Positions 32,961 to 44,797 of a DNA stretch of 64,000 nt are shown here, in pieces. The DNA comes from Solea solea. Taxonomy: Eukaryota > Chordata > Actinopteri > Pleuronectiformes > Soleidae. The notes under the pieces were generated by a model, which searched no databases, had not been told where the DNA came from, and saw only the letters and a program-made list of their open reading frames with translations. The stretch lies in the NCBI RefSeq assembly GCF_958295425.1, contig NC_081153.1, positions 22,983,833 through 23,047,832 on the forward strand. Reading direction: 5' to 3'. The position numbers and the translations under genes are program-made. The first letter of the stretch is position 1, and each line of letters starts with the position of its first letter.

Positions 32961-34335
32961 TTTTTAAATTCCCTTTAAATGTATCTGTTGATGATAGCAT
33001 AGTAACCACATTGTTACGATGAATGGACACGTACGGTTTCCCAGTGAACTGCAGTAATAGTCTTTGCCACTGGTGATACATCAAACATGATGACGCGACT
33101 CGTCTTTATCTCCTCTGAGTATGTGACTAACACGCTGTCACTATTGAAAATGTTACAGTATTGTTTAATTTTTATTATTATACCTACTTATTTATTTAAT
33201 ATTATTTGAGAACCTTCACACTCACCTCCAAGTTTTGTTTGTAGTAGCTTATTTTGTGATAATATTTTTTTAAATATATACGTATCTTATTTTATTAAAA
33301 GAAAACGTCCTTCTTTCAGGAAATTATAAGTTATATTTAAAGTTGAGTCTGTTTAGTCATTTATAAAATAAAATAATTTTTTTTAGTAGTGAAGATTTAC
33401 TGCGTACCACTTCCCCCCTGTATGATGCTGAGATGCTGTTAATCACTTGATGTCCACTCATGTGCAGTGTTTTCCTCTACATTACAAAGTTGACATCATG
33501 TTCTGTTGATGAAGACCTGAAAGTAATGATTGAGACAAATGTTTATTGACGTTATAAATCAAGTGAGAAGTAGAAGATCACTTTCCCTTTTAGACTTCCA
33601 TTCAGATGTAGTAAGATATATAAAATAGTAACAGAACCAATACTGAGATGTCATATTAGAACCACTGCACAGAAAGATTTCTACAGGTCTTAACCATCGG
33701 CATCATCTTCTCTCATGGTAACGGAGAGTGTGACATTCATCCTCCAAGTGTTTGGCAGCTTGTTGTCATGACTTGATGCGACTGCTACCCACTTGCAAAT
33801 GACTATGAATCAATGGGGCTGCAACTGAAATGAGTAAACTATAGCTGCATACTAGCTAGTAATTCCCTAAGGCTGTAATAGTCTGGACTAAATCCTGAAT
33901 TTAGTCCAGACTTAGTCGTGATAAATGAGTGTGAAACAGCTCCTGCCATAGAACTAATATTACTTATGAATGAATTCCATGTTCCCAGTTTTGTACATCA
34001 GATCGAATAAATCTCCTATGTTGGCTTTTTGTCTCAGAGAATCTTTTGTTGAAGTCCAGAAATATTGATTTACACAGACGTAAAAGATTGAAGCTTTTGA
34101 TTGGAGGTGTAGCCTTCAGCAGTGCGATGTGTGTATGCAAACACTGTCACAGTTTCAGCCAGCGGCCTCACCAAAGCCCACACTCCCTGAAACCACAGCC
34201 TGATTTAGATGTGCATGGACAGATGTAGCAGACAAGTGCTCATTTTCACTACATTTAGCATTTGTTTTCTTTTTTGCTCACACAATGGTGCCATTCTAAG
34301 GCTCTTTGTGTCTATACTTGTTCATGAGTTGGCAT
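32961..34335. other. Intergenic DNA, no gene recognised
   Basis: AT-rich sequence with no identifiable coding or repeat family. GACTAAATCCTGAATTTAGTCC at 33886-33908 is a small palindrome of unknown meaning. Confidence 0.35.
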
Positions 34336-34409
34336 GCTGCTGCTGCTGCTGATGATGCTAATGCTGCTGCTGATGATGCTGCAGATACTGCTGCTGCTGC
34401 TGCTGCTGC
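34336..34409. repeat. Interrupted CTG/GAT triplet tract
   Basis: CTG runs broken by GATGATGCT and CAGATA, ending CTGCGTGAGAAAGATTG. A related ending (CTGCGTGACCAAGATCG) follows the pure CTG run at 35.3 kb. Confidence 0.85.
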
Positions 34410-34465
34410 GTGAGAAAGATTGTTTCAAATTCATTTGAATAGTAATATACACACAAATACTGTAC

Positions 34466-34496
34466 GTATATATATATATATATATATGTGTGTGTA
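34466..34496. repeat. (TA)n / (TG)n microsatellite
   Basis: Short TA run passing into TG. Confidence 0.8.
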
Positions 34497-35286
34497 CAGT
34501 ATACTTAGAATAATAGAATAATAAATGATATGGTTTAGGTAGAATCTTTTGTTTGTGATTATTAAGTCAGACAAACAAAAACCATACAACTACAATTTTA
34601 ATTGTGTGTTTTCTATTTTCAAAGATCCAATCTTTATAGTGTTTATGTCAGCTTTAGATAAACACCATCTTTAAATTAAAATGGTGGATCATCTGGAATC
34701 AGGGAGGTTTACTGCTTCTGCATTTTTTAAAAATAGGACATCATTTCTATTCACATGCTGCATTCTTAAAAAAAGAAATAATCCTGTTCAAATATGCATT
34801 TGTGTGATTTTCACAGTGTGAAAAAGCCACAGAGAGAAGCTCCAGCTGCACAGTGCTCAACACTGGCAGCTCTGTCTGAAAGGCTGAAAGTCTTCATGTC
34901 GTCCTCAATAAATATGACAACAAACCACGATATGTTGAAAGCAATAATCACCTTTATTTGCAGCAAACAGTGTTTCTGCTGTGAAAGAGCAGGTCCTTTC
35001 TCCCATTACGTCATCATTTTGTGCAGTAATTGATATTTTATCACCATTAAAAAAAGTTTATGAAGAGTTTGTGAAATTGCAGCAGCTGACCTCAAACACT
35101 CCCCATGAATGGGACTAGTGTTGTCCCAACAGTGTTGTTTCAATGCTGGCACCAATATGAATTTTGATATTTAAATACTTTTTCATATAGAAAATACAAT
35201 GTGTGTGTGTGTGTGTCTCATATTCACTTATAACTCAAAGCTCAGTGTAATTGCAGAATGTCTGTTTGCATGTCAGCAGTGGAGAC

Positions 35287-35287
<1 letters not shown>
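34497..35287. other. Intergenic DNA, no gene recognised
   Basis: AT-rich; short (GT)n at 35200-35217. No coding signal beyond one short frame without similarity. Confidence 0.35.

Positions 35288-35327
<40 letters not shown>
35288..35327. repeat. (CTG)n triplet repeat, 13 units
   Basis: Uninterrupted CTG run flanked by ACACTG and CGTGACCAAG. Confidence 0.93.
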
Positions 35328-35659
35328 GTGACCAAGATCGTCTATGGCACAGACAGGCATTGTCATTAGAGAAAAAGAACACAGTTTTCTCCCTAAATGC
35401 AGTGTAATACCCTTTTGAATATTTTAGTACTGTGGTACCTATTAAATCCTGGTATACTGTACAGCCCTACTGTGAACCCTGCATTATTCTCACTACTTCT
35501 CATGCGCTGGAACTAAGAATATTGGCAAGATAATACCATTGAATGTTCAAATAGCTTTTTTTTGTTACAAATGCCCATCCCTAGTAATAGTGTAGAATAA
35601 AACAAAGTAATGAAGAAGAATGGAGTGGTTGTTTAGATGTTCATCCTGCAGCAAGACAT

Positions 35660-36060
35660 GGACCTATAATATAATAGAAGTAAAGAACATGTGTCTTGAC
35701 ATGACAGCTTTCCTTCTTGATGTTCTGATGATCTATCACTACTGCCCTCTTCTGCTGCTTATTGACAACCACTATATCCATTTGATTAGCCATCCAGTTT
35801 GTCTGGATCTGGAAGTCACACAGTCCCATCTTAGCCCTGTTATTCTCAACTATCATCTTCCATCTTGACATCTGGACCTGCAGGCCATACTCGGTGCAGA
35901 TGCTCCTGTACACTATTCCAGACACTTGGTCGTGGCTTTCCATGTACACCTTCCCAGGCAGCATCTTAACACCCTGCTGTGATGTGCTGCATTCAAACAG
36001 CCTACACCTGGGCTTTCACCTGGTGTGGTAGACCCCAGCCTCCACTGACAGTTCTCGCTC
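35660..36060 (-). mobile_element. Non-LTR retrotransposon C-terminal fragment
   Basis: The - strand frame at 35641-35964 reads HDQVSGIVYRSICTEYGLQ, then LCDFQIQTNWMANQMDIVVV and NKQQKRAVVIDH. This resembles the C-terminal region of a group of LINE polyproteins whose consensus has WDFxIQTD...RPDIVVVDK...IIDVAVPGD. Here the Pro-Asp of RPD is changed, and no RT core survives. I recognise the pattern but cannot assign the clade with confidence. Confidence 0.5.
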
Positions 36061-36619
36061 TGCTCAGCTCTACTGGGTTTGGCATTGGTCACGTTGTTTT
36101 CCATTGCTTCAGTACCGCCTCAACGTGGATTATTGTATGCGCTGCTTCATACAAACACAAACTGGTGACGGGTAAAGCAGTTGTTTTCGGTGTAACCGAA
36201 TCATTAGAATCAGTAAATTAAAAAGATTGAGCATGACCAGAGCACAGACTCCTTCTCACACAGTCGCTGAACTGAAATGCAAGTGAACAGGTTGTGATTT
36301 GGTTAACGATCGCCAGGCTTTGGCAGTGCTGTCACTAAACACCAGACTCCTCTGTTAAATATTGAGATTTTAGATCAGTCTTTTTAACTGATCTGCCAGT
36401 GACCAGCAGTCTGTTGTCATCACATGTTAGTATCGCTTGCTCACTTGGAACCTTGCAGGTACCAAAAAAGCACCAGGTACCAAAAGTGCCATGTTTTCAA
36501 ACTGGCTGCCTTTCCTGATGCCATCCTCTCATTGTCCCCCCCGGACACTGGATGTCTACACTGAATGGACTACTGTAAAATGGACTATAAATTAACCTCT
36601 CAGACTGGGGTCAATTAAC

Positions 36620-36745
36620 AATGAATAATGGGTATTGGGTACCTTGCTCAAGTGTACCTCAACCCCTGACCTGGTGGGCATTTGAACAGTTAACCTCCAG
36701 TTACAAGGCCAATTCCAGACCGCTCAACCATGGGCTAACCCATTT
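36620..36745 (-). repeat. SINE-like repeat fragment
   Basis: GGGTACCTTGCTCAAGTGTA, CCTGACCTGGTGGGCATTTG, CAGTTAACCTCCAGTTACAA and CCATGGGCTAACC are, reversed, the body, B box and A box of a fish tRNA-derived SINE related to the one at 23.75 kb. Confidence 0.6.
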
Positions 36746-36924
36746 ACATATATATGCATATGTATATATGCATATATACAGTATATACACTCTGTTGGCT
36801 GATGCAGGATGGATGGACACCCTGGGCTCTCTTCCACTTCCAGTTTTCACACTTGCTGTCCAGTGACATGATCCTGCCTCCATTCCACCAGCTGGTATTC
36901 CCTCAAAGCTCAACATATCATCAG

Positions 36925-36939
36925 CATCAGCAGCAGCAT

Positions 36940-36975
<36 letters not shown>
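36925..36975. repeat. (CAG)n triplet repeat with CAT interruptions
   Basis: CAT/CAG mixed units, then about 13 pure CAG triplets ending before GGTGGTGGGG. A 143-codon frame crosses it but has no other support. Confidence 0.9.
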
Positions 36976-36976
<1 letters not shown>

Positions 36977-37541
36977 GTGGTGGGGGGCTGGACCTCTGGC
37001 AACAACATGACCACTTGCACTGCGGTGTGTGGACATTCTCCAGAGCTGCTCTTAAAAGACCCAACGCCTCTGCCTCTCACGTGGCTCCTTTTTTTCCTGT
37101 TTTTCAGATTTTCCAGGGTTTTCGTTTTCTAGCACTATCTCTCCACCTTTCCATGCTGGAAAAAAAATCAGACCTGAATGGGTAAACTGTGTTTAAAAAA
37201 AAAGAAAAAGTAACCCCTTCTCCTCCCTCTCCCCGCCAAATTAAAACACCCTGCCCCTCTGCCAGCTGTGCAGCCTGAGAACGCTGCCAAAAGCAACACA
37301 AGCTGACGTCAACTTCCAAATAAGGAACTCCCACTTCACTTTGACCTGAAAGAGAGTGTCGCCTCCTCCTCATTCATACACTTAACATCCTCAACTACCT
37401 GTTTGTCAGTCCAGTAGAATCTGTCCTCATCGTCACTCTCATTCATCCGTTCTGTCTCTCCCTCAGTCCCTGCTCTGCCTGTTCCCGCTCATTCACTACA
37501 AGAGGACAACACCACCTGCTACTAGGTAAAAAACAAACAGC

Positions 37542-37543
37542 CT

Positions 37544-37607
<64 letters not shown>

Positions 37608-37609
37608 TC
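37542..37609. repeat. (CTTT)n microsatellite
   Basis: About 17 uninterrupted TTTC units: a pure pyrimidine tract with triplex-forming potential. Confidence 0.93.
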
Positions 37610-37744
37610 ATCATTTGCATTGATGTGTGAGGTGAGGTTAAAGTGACGGCTGGTTGGATTTTCTCCATTCAGGTCTTTGTTGTCATCAATGTCCTGGAAA
37701 AATATTTATTTGTGGAATTGGAGACATTTGAAACAAGCAGAGTA

Positions 37745-37746
<2 letters not shown>

Positions 37747-37779
<33 letters not shown>
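37747..37779. repeat. (GT)n microsatellite
   Basis: About 16 GT units. Confidence 0.9.
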
Positions 37780-37785
<6 letters not shown>

Positions 37786-37920
37786 ATGAATGAATGACAA
37801 AAAGGGAGCGCACATATCTCGTGTAAACGCTTGCAGCTTAGGCAGTGAGTGAATGAGCTCCCTGTCTTGTGTATGCAACCTTCTATGCTAGGCATGTTCT
37901 CCTGAGGACTGTGAAGCTCT

Positions 37921-37921
<1 letters not shown>

Positions 37922-37977
<56 letters not shown>

Positions 37978-37999
37978 CACACACACGCACACACACACT
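37922..37999. repeat. (CA)n microsatellite with CG interruptions
   Basis: About 38 CA units, three interrupted by GCAC. Confidence 0.92.
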
Positions 38000-39744
38000 G
38001 CATGACTGCAGGATGAGTCTCCTCACTGTCCTCAGAGGCTGCAGCAGTGGAAACATAACAAGTTACATGTCACATGTTATACAATATGACCTCCACACTT
38101 TCATTTTGCCTTCTTGTCTAAGATTTGACTTCATCCTTTCCATAGGAACTTCATTTTAGTTTTATTCCTGGTCTTTACACATTTTTACACATAAATCTCT
38201 GCAGTCTGTAATCGTTCAGTTTGGCGGGAAAAGAATAATGTAGCTGTTTCTCTCTCGTAGAATGGATGAATATCTTTGTACAAATTCAAGACAACCAAAG
38301 TATTGATTTTCCTTTTCAGACGTGTTCAGTTTCTCTCTAGAAAAAAGATTTAGCTTGGTGGAGGGAGGCATCTCCGCCTGTCTCACTCTCTCCCTCTGTA
38401 GTTGGTGAGGATGCTGGAAGATAAATTTAGCCCTCAAGCTCTCCTTCCATCTGCCACCACATGGTTTTGGGCCGTTACCATGGGAACCACCACTGGGTGC
38501 CCATTTGTGTGAGAGTAGGAAATTCACAAGATTTTTAAAAAGCCATTTATACAATATCCTTTGTGTGTGGTTTGTGAAGAGGCAGCATTTCAAAGCTGAC
38601 ATACTGTTTTACTGTTAGAACCTAGTGTTCCCACTGTTTTCACTCTCTTCCTCATGGATTCACCATCATTTTGTTAATGCATTGCTCATTGACGTTACCA
38701 GTAACAGTAATAATATGTGGGACCTGGTTCATTATTAAGATAAAATAATGAGACGTGGCGTCCAAAACAGGCACATGATCTTAATATTTCATGAAACAAA
38801 CAAGGACAGTGGATGCTTTTCCTTGGTGTCTGCAGACATGCATTTTAAACAACTGTAGATTTTTCAGACAAACCCAATTGGGAACATGGAAAAGTAGATG
38901 TGATGTCATCACAAATTCTCCTGTGATCTTTGTATGGATTTGGATTGAGCTTTTTTGTTTTTGTAGAAATAGAATGCTATGATTTGATATCAGCAGTACA
39001 TTGTTCCCAGCACTAGGTAGAATTACAGGAAGTGGATTAGGGCCATATGTAAAAATAATAATAACAATGATAATAATGTAAATTTCTGATATTAGATTAG
39101 AAACAAAATAAAAAAAGTCATCTTAAAAGAGACTAAAATCAGAATTTGTTTGAGTTTGAGACCCTTTTTCTCTCTATTGGCTGAAGTCTTATGTCCATGA
39201 GCAGGAAAAGCATAAAAAAGGTTTCACATGTTGAAGTAATGATGGCCTTCTATTACACATATTCAGCTGCTGTTGCTGTGACTCAGTGGCATGCCTTACT
39301 GCAACACTTAAGAAGAAGAAGAATGTCAAAATATTCACTGAGATAAAGGCCTGTGGTTTTTGGAAAGGATGTCCTTCTGCGGTTAAGTCATCCAGCAGGT
39401 TAGCACCATGGAGTGTGTGAGGTCATTTCTTACTAACCCCACACCCCATACTTTATTTTTCATTTTCAAATTTAAACGGACAGTTAAAGTGCTTTTTAAA
39501 TGTGGTTGTTTGAGGTTCTGAGGTTTAGTTTCCTGTTGGAATAAAACAAATATAAAAACAGTTAAAGTGGCTCAAATTCTTATGATATAAAAGACTTAAA
39601 CATGCATAGATTTGATTCACTTGAAATCACAGTTGATGAAGTGCTGAATGTAGGGGGACGTCCTTCAGCTTCTTTAGGGCATAAAAAACCTGAGCGCAAA
39701 CACTGACATATAAAAAACTTCAAATATTGCATAAATACGGAGCA
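38000..39744. other. Intergenic DNA, no gene recognised
   Basis: The 38216-38602 - strand frame is open for 128 codons but shows no family motif and no splice support. Nothing else recognised. Confidence 0.35.
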
Positions 39745-41890
39745 CCTAAAGGGACATTGAAAAAAAAAATTAAACGTTTCTCGTGCGCACCAGAAAGTAT
39801 CTTGTGAGCACCAGAGAGAATGTCTGCTGAGATTGGCACAGCACCATGAGATACTTTCTGGTGCTCACAAGATACTTTCTGGTGCGCACAAGATACTTTC
39901 TGGTGCTCATGAGGTACTTACTGGTGCTCACAAGATACTTTCTGGTGCGCACAAGATACTTTCTGGTGCTCATGAGACACTTACTGGTGCTCACAAGATA
40001 CTTTCTGGTGCTCATGAGATACTTACTGGTGCTCACAAGATACTTTCTGGTGCGCACAAGATACTTTCTGGTGCTCATGAGGTACTTACTGGTGCTCACA
40101 AGATACTTTCTGGTGCGCACAAGATACTTTCTGGTGCTCATGAGATACTTACTGGTGCTCACAAGATACTTTCTGGTGCGCACAAGATACTTTCTGGTGC
40201 TCATGAGACACTTACTGGTGCTCACAAGATACTTTCTGGTGCTCATGAGATACTTACTGGTGCTCACAAGATACTTTCTGGTGCGCACAAGATACTTTCT
40301 GGTGCTCATGAGGTACTTACTGGTGCTCACAAGATACTTTCTGGTGCGCACAAGATACTTTCTGGTGCTCATGAGATACTTACTGGTGCTCACAAGATAC
40401 TTTCTGGTGCGCACAAGATACTTTCTGGTGCGCACAAGATACTTTCTGGTGCGCACAAGATACTTTCTGGTGCTCATGAGGTACTTACTGGTGCTCACAA
40501 GATACTTTCTGGTGCGCACAAGATACTTTCTGGTGCTCATGAGGTACTTACTGGTGCTCACAAGATACTTTCTGGTGCGCACAAGATACTTTCTGGTGCT
40601 CATGAGATACTTACTGGTGCTCACAAGATACTTTCTGGTGCGCACAAGATACTTTCTGGTGCGCACAAGATACTTTCTGGTGCGCACAAGATACTTTCTG
40701 GTGCTCATGAGGTACTTACTGGTGCTCACAAGATACTTTCTGGTGCGCACAAGATACTTTCTGGTGCGCACAAGATACTTTCTGGTGCTCATGAGGTACT
40801 TACTGGTGCTCACAAGATACTTTCTGGTGCGCACAAGATACTTTCTGGTGCTCACAAGATACTTTCTGGTGCGCACAAGATACTTTCTGGTGCGCACAAG
40901 ATACTTTCTGGTGCTCATGAGATACTTTCTGGTGCTCATGAGATACTTACTGGTGCTCATGAGATACTTACTGGTGCGCACAAGATACTTTCTGGTGCTC
41001 ATGAGGTACTTACTGGTGCTAACAAGATACTTTCTGGTGCGCACAAGATACTTTCTGGTGCTCATGAGGTACTTACTGGTGCTCACAAGATACTTTCTGG
41101 TGCGCACAAGATACTTTCTGGTGCTCATGAGGTACTAACTGGTGCTCACAAGATACTTTCTGGTGCGCACAAGATACTTTCTGGTGCTCATGAGGTACTT
41201 ACTGGTGCTCACAAGATACTTTCTGGTGCGCACAAGATACTTTCTGGTGCGCACAAGATACTTTCTGGTGCGCACAAGATACTTTCTGGTGCTCATGAGA
41301 TACTTTCTGGTGCGCACAAGATACTTTCTGGTGCTCATGAGATACTTACTGGTGCTCACAAGATACTTACTGGTGCTCATGAGATACTTACTGGTGCTCA
41401 CAAGATACTTTCTGGTGCGCACAAGATACTTTCTGGTGCTCATGAGATACTTTCTGGTGCTCATGAGATACTTACTGGTGCTCACAAGATACTTTCTGGT
41501 GCACACAAGATACTTTCTGGTGCTCACAAGATATTTTCTGGTGCTAGCGAGATACTTTCTGGTGCTCACGAGATACTTTCTGGTGCTCACGAGATACTTT
41601 CTGGTGCTCACAAGATACTTTCTGGTGCTCACAAGATATTTTCTGGTGCTAGCGAGATACTTTCTGGTGCTCACGAGATACATTCTGGTGCTCACAAGAT
41701 ACTTTCTGGTGCGCACAAGATATTTTCTGGTGCTAGCGAGATACTTTCTGGTGCTCACGAGATACTTTCTGGTGCGCACAAGATACTTTCTGGTGCGCAC
41801 AAGATACTTTCTGGTGCGCACAAGATACTTTCTGGTGCTCACAAGATACTTTCTGGAGAAACGTTTAATTTTTTTCGATGTCCCTTTAGG
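39745..41890. mobile_element. TIR-bounded element filled by a 21-bp minisatellite
   Basis: Left end CCTAAAGGGACATTG, an A-run and TTAAACGTTTCTC; right end GAGAAACGTTTAA, a T-run and CGATGTCCCTTTAGG. These are about 35-bp terminal inverted repeats. Complementarity continues inward: just inside the left end lie two units in reversed orientation (ACCAGAAAGTATCTTGTGAG), and the right end finishes in the same units in forward orientation, so the full inverted terminus is about 60 bp. A spacer of about 30 bp (AGAATGTCTGCTGAGATTGG at 39819) is the only unique internal DNA. No transposase. A TA target duplication is possible (TA|AAGGG...CCCTT|TA) but not proven. Confidence 0.8.
39846..41862. repeat. 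21-bp minisatellite, about 95 copies
   Basis: Unit GATACTTTCTGGTGCGCACA plus A. Main variants are GCGCACAAG, GCTCACAAG and GCTCATGAG (with TACTTACTGG after GAG). They often follow one another as a 63-bp trimer, giving higher-order periodicity. Towards the right end (41.5-41.75 kb) a GCTAGCGAG/GCTCACGAG variant set takes over. Because 21 is a multiple of three and the unit lacks stops in most frames, frames of up to 728 codons exist on both strands. These are repeat artefacts. Confidence 0.96.
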
Positions 41891-42029
41891 GAAATAAATG
41901 TGGAAAATGTGGAGGCTTTTTTTTATTATTATTATTTTTATGAACTGCAATGTATTTGTACAAGTTATAAATACTTATTAATTACTTATAATGTTGTTTG
42001 GTGCATGATAAACATATAATATATATATA

Positions 42030-42185
42030 TACAGTGGGTTGCATAAATATCTGCACCCCTTTAACAATTCCATGCTATGTGTTGGTTTTTTATCTGCTTG
42101 CCAAGCAACGTTATATGTTGCCAGTTTTCACTGCTGTGTTTTCTGTGCAATGACAATAAAAGGAAGTCTAAGTCTAAGTCTCAGC
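42030..42185 (+). repeat. Transposon end and LINE tail fragments
   Basis: ACAGTGGGTTGCATAAATAT at 42032 resembles one terminus of a fish Tc1-like element; no partner end is found. At 42150 TGCAATGACAATAAAAGGAA followed by (GTCTAA)n is a typical fish LINE 3' tail. Both are fragments. Confidence 0.45.
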
Positions 42186-44495
42186 CTGTACACGGAGCAA
42201 ATAGCCTAATATTAGCCAATACTAACCTGAAATTCCACATATAAGTGTGTTTGAGATACCGCAGGTGTTTTATGAGGTTGGATGTGTTCCCTCATTAGGC
42301 TCCTATAGCTTGGTGACAGCGCCTGCACAGTGGACGGCCATCGTCTATTGCTTTACTGTCTGTGCCTTGTTTAAAGCCAAAATAGTACCAAATGTGACTT
42401 TTGGAGTTTGGTTTTTTGAGCAAAATTAAAAAAACTTCTCTGCTGGCCCTGACAATATCAAAAAAGTATTTTCTATTATTATTATTATATTATTATTTTA
42501 TTTTTTTTAATAATCAAATTAATGTGTGTCTGAACGTGTCTGAATTCAATTACTTTTTCAGTATGTTATGATTATATTTTCTGAAAGAATATGGTTATTT
42601 TTTGTGAAGCTGAGCTGGATTTTCCATATGTCATTAAACGCATCATAGCTCTGTGGACCTGCTCTAGTAGTATTGCTGGCCTTTCGTTGAAGCTGCCATT
42701 TCCTATTTGGTTATAACTTTGACTGACGTGTGTCGTCAGCCAATCAAAATGTGATGCATAGTGACAGAACGCCTCAGGCCCAGCGATGTGTCTGGCGCTA
42801 GCCCCTGCTGATGTCATCAACGACGTTTGAACCTTTGGCGGGTTTTGAAGTAAGCTATGGCCACTGCATTATCACCACCGATCCATCATGTTTCTGATCT
42901 CCTTCGTGTGCACTTTTCACGGCGATCGTTTGGAGAAAAGAAGGAAATGATTTTAAGAGGAAGACCTACACCGAAGAGGTACATCATTTACGGTAGTTGG
43001 AGTGTTAATGATAAATGTATAACATTTTTTAGAAGTGGTGAGGACAAAACTGTTGATCATAAATAGTGCCGGGGACGTGTTCCCCGCGTGTCTGACGCCT
43101 ATGCTTATGTGGAAGCTTGTTTTTGTGTCATATAGTGACATAAGGGAAGATGTGGTGGTAATTGCAGTAGCCTGCAATAGATGCGCAGTGGTGTGCGTGT
43201 GCGCTATGGTTGTTGCAGATCAACTGTCTTGTGAATATAGTGCATAATAGTGTGTTTTGTATGTGGTTGTGTTTTTTTGACTGAAACCCCACGGTACGCT
43301 ACTGTGTCTTCCTCTTCTTGTGAAAGTGTTTGTTTCACTTTTATCACTTTTGTTTTATTTCCATCGTCGCCCTGGCTTTCTTCACTAAAAGAAAACGATT
43401 CCATTTGGATAGAACCTGAAGGGAAACACTTGCATGTCACTAACAAATACAACTACATTTAAAAAAACAACAACAAAAAAACTCACATTCATCAGACTGC
43501 ACTCAGTTCCCTGGAGCTTTGGTTGATACAGTAAACATTCAAATTCTTATTCATTTGCAGTAGGAAACAGCTGTCTGATTTTAACACTGACAACCTGTGC
43601 TTTTTAGCTCAGTGTGTCACGGTTCACTCAGGGAGAAGGAAAGGCTGCTCGGTTCATTTTCTCACTGTGACAGGTGTAAATGAACACTCCTTACTTCACC
43701 CTGGAACAAGTCTGACACATGCGAGTGTAAATGAACTGAATCGTTGCATGATTTAAAAAAAAGTCACATGTTTTTTTAAAGTGCTTCATCTGAAACAGGT
43801 TTCACTCTGTCACTGTCACCCGTATGCAGGATTTGTGGCTGCATTTCAAGCTCTGCAGTCTCTCATTCTCCTGCAAGAGCTCTACAAGTCCAGTTACATT
43901 ATACCTGTCTCACTCTCACTGCGAGAGATTTAAGGCTGTGACATTGTATCCCTGCCTCCTGGTATATGCAGAAGTGTATTAGCTTTATATCCCTGTAGGA
44001 CATTCATGTGTACTGCACTCACAATGTTTATCAACCTGTTATCATGGATGTAATCCAGCAACTCTACTGTCTTCCACCAGAATGTGGGTGTAGAAAGCAG
44101 CTGGTCATTGCGTGGGCTGCCTTCAGTATGTTGGCACAAAAACCCAAAAACACTAGGAGTTTTCTTCAAAATGTCTGCTGAGTTGCGAGTATGAATTCCG
44201 CCAGTGAATTTGGCTTTGCCATTTTAGGTATTTACCCTCTCTGTTAATGAATGAATATCATCCAATTAGCTTTAAAGTTATGTTCTGAGTCATTAACATG
44301 GGCTTATGATCCAAGTGTTTGTATGAACACATACAGTAGTCACTGTATCATCAGTCACTAATCATCATCAGCTACCTGATCTACAGTGCTGTAGCACTGC
44401 ATGTGCTACAGCAACACCACTTAGAAATAAAAACAACTGAATAAAACAATTTAGAAATAAAAATCAAAATAATTCAGAAATCAAAATCAAAATAA
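42186..44495. other. Intergenic DNA, no gene recognised
   Basis: No coding exon recognised. Several 60-80 codon frames lie on both strands without family motifs. Confidence 0.35.
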
Positions 44496-44499
44496 TAAT

Positions 44500-44665
44500 C
44501 ATAATAATGCATGAATCAACTTCTCCTGGTCTGTTTGAGACATTAAACCCTTCACTCTGGATATGTTCTTCAGCTGATAGAAGGCTGTTTTGGTGATTGA
44601 TTTGATGTGACTGCTCAAGGTCAAATCTGAGTCCATCACCACGCCAAGGTTTCAGACTTGACGCC
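44500..44665 (-). mobile_element. LINE reverse-transcriptase C-terminal fragment
   Basis: The - strand reads VVMDSDLTLSSHIKSITKTA, then FYQLKNISRVKGLMSQTDQE and KLIHALL. This is the post-catalytic 'thumb' region typical of fish L2/Rex1-like LINE RTs (GVxxDSDLxxxxHI...AFYxLKNISRxxG). A 22-bp duplication (ACGCCAAGGTTTCAGACTTG) interrupts its start at 44641-44680. Confidence 0.7.
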
Positions 44666-44767
44666 AAGGTTTTCAGACTTGGACTTGATTTTTAGAGAGA
44701 GTGACTCAAGATGTGATTAAAGGTGATTTTAAACTGAGAATGAGTGAAATAGTAACAATGTCTTTGA

Positions 44768-44797
44768 TTGATGATGATGATGATGATGATGATGATT
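44768..44797. repeat. (GAT)n microsatellite
   Basis: About nine GAT triplets. Confidence 0.85.

Noticed and set aside
36754..37185. 143-codon frame with poly-Gln
   Set aside because: Built around a CAG microsatellite; flanking residues match nothing known to me.
38216..38602. 128-codon frame on the - strand
   Set aside because: No recognisable motif, no splice or promoter support, average composition; likely chance.
39770..42019. Open frames of 728, 452, 430, 271 and 251 codons on both strands
   Set aside because: They all lie in the 21-bp array, whose unit length is a multiple of three and has no stop in several frames. No start context, splice sites or similarity; a repeat artefact.
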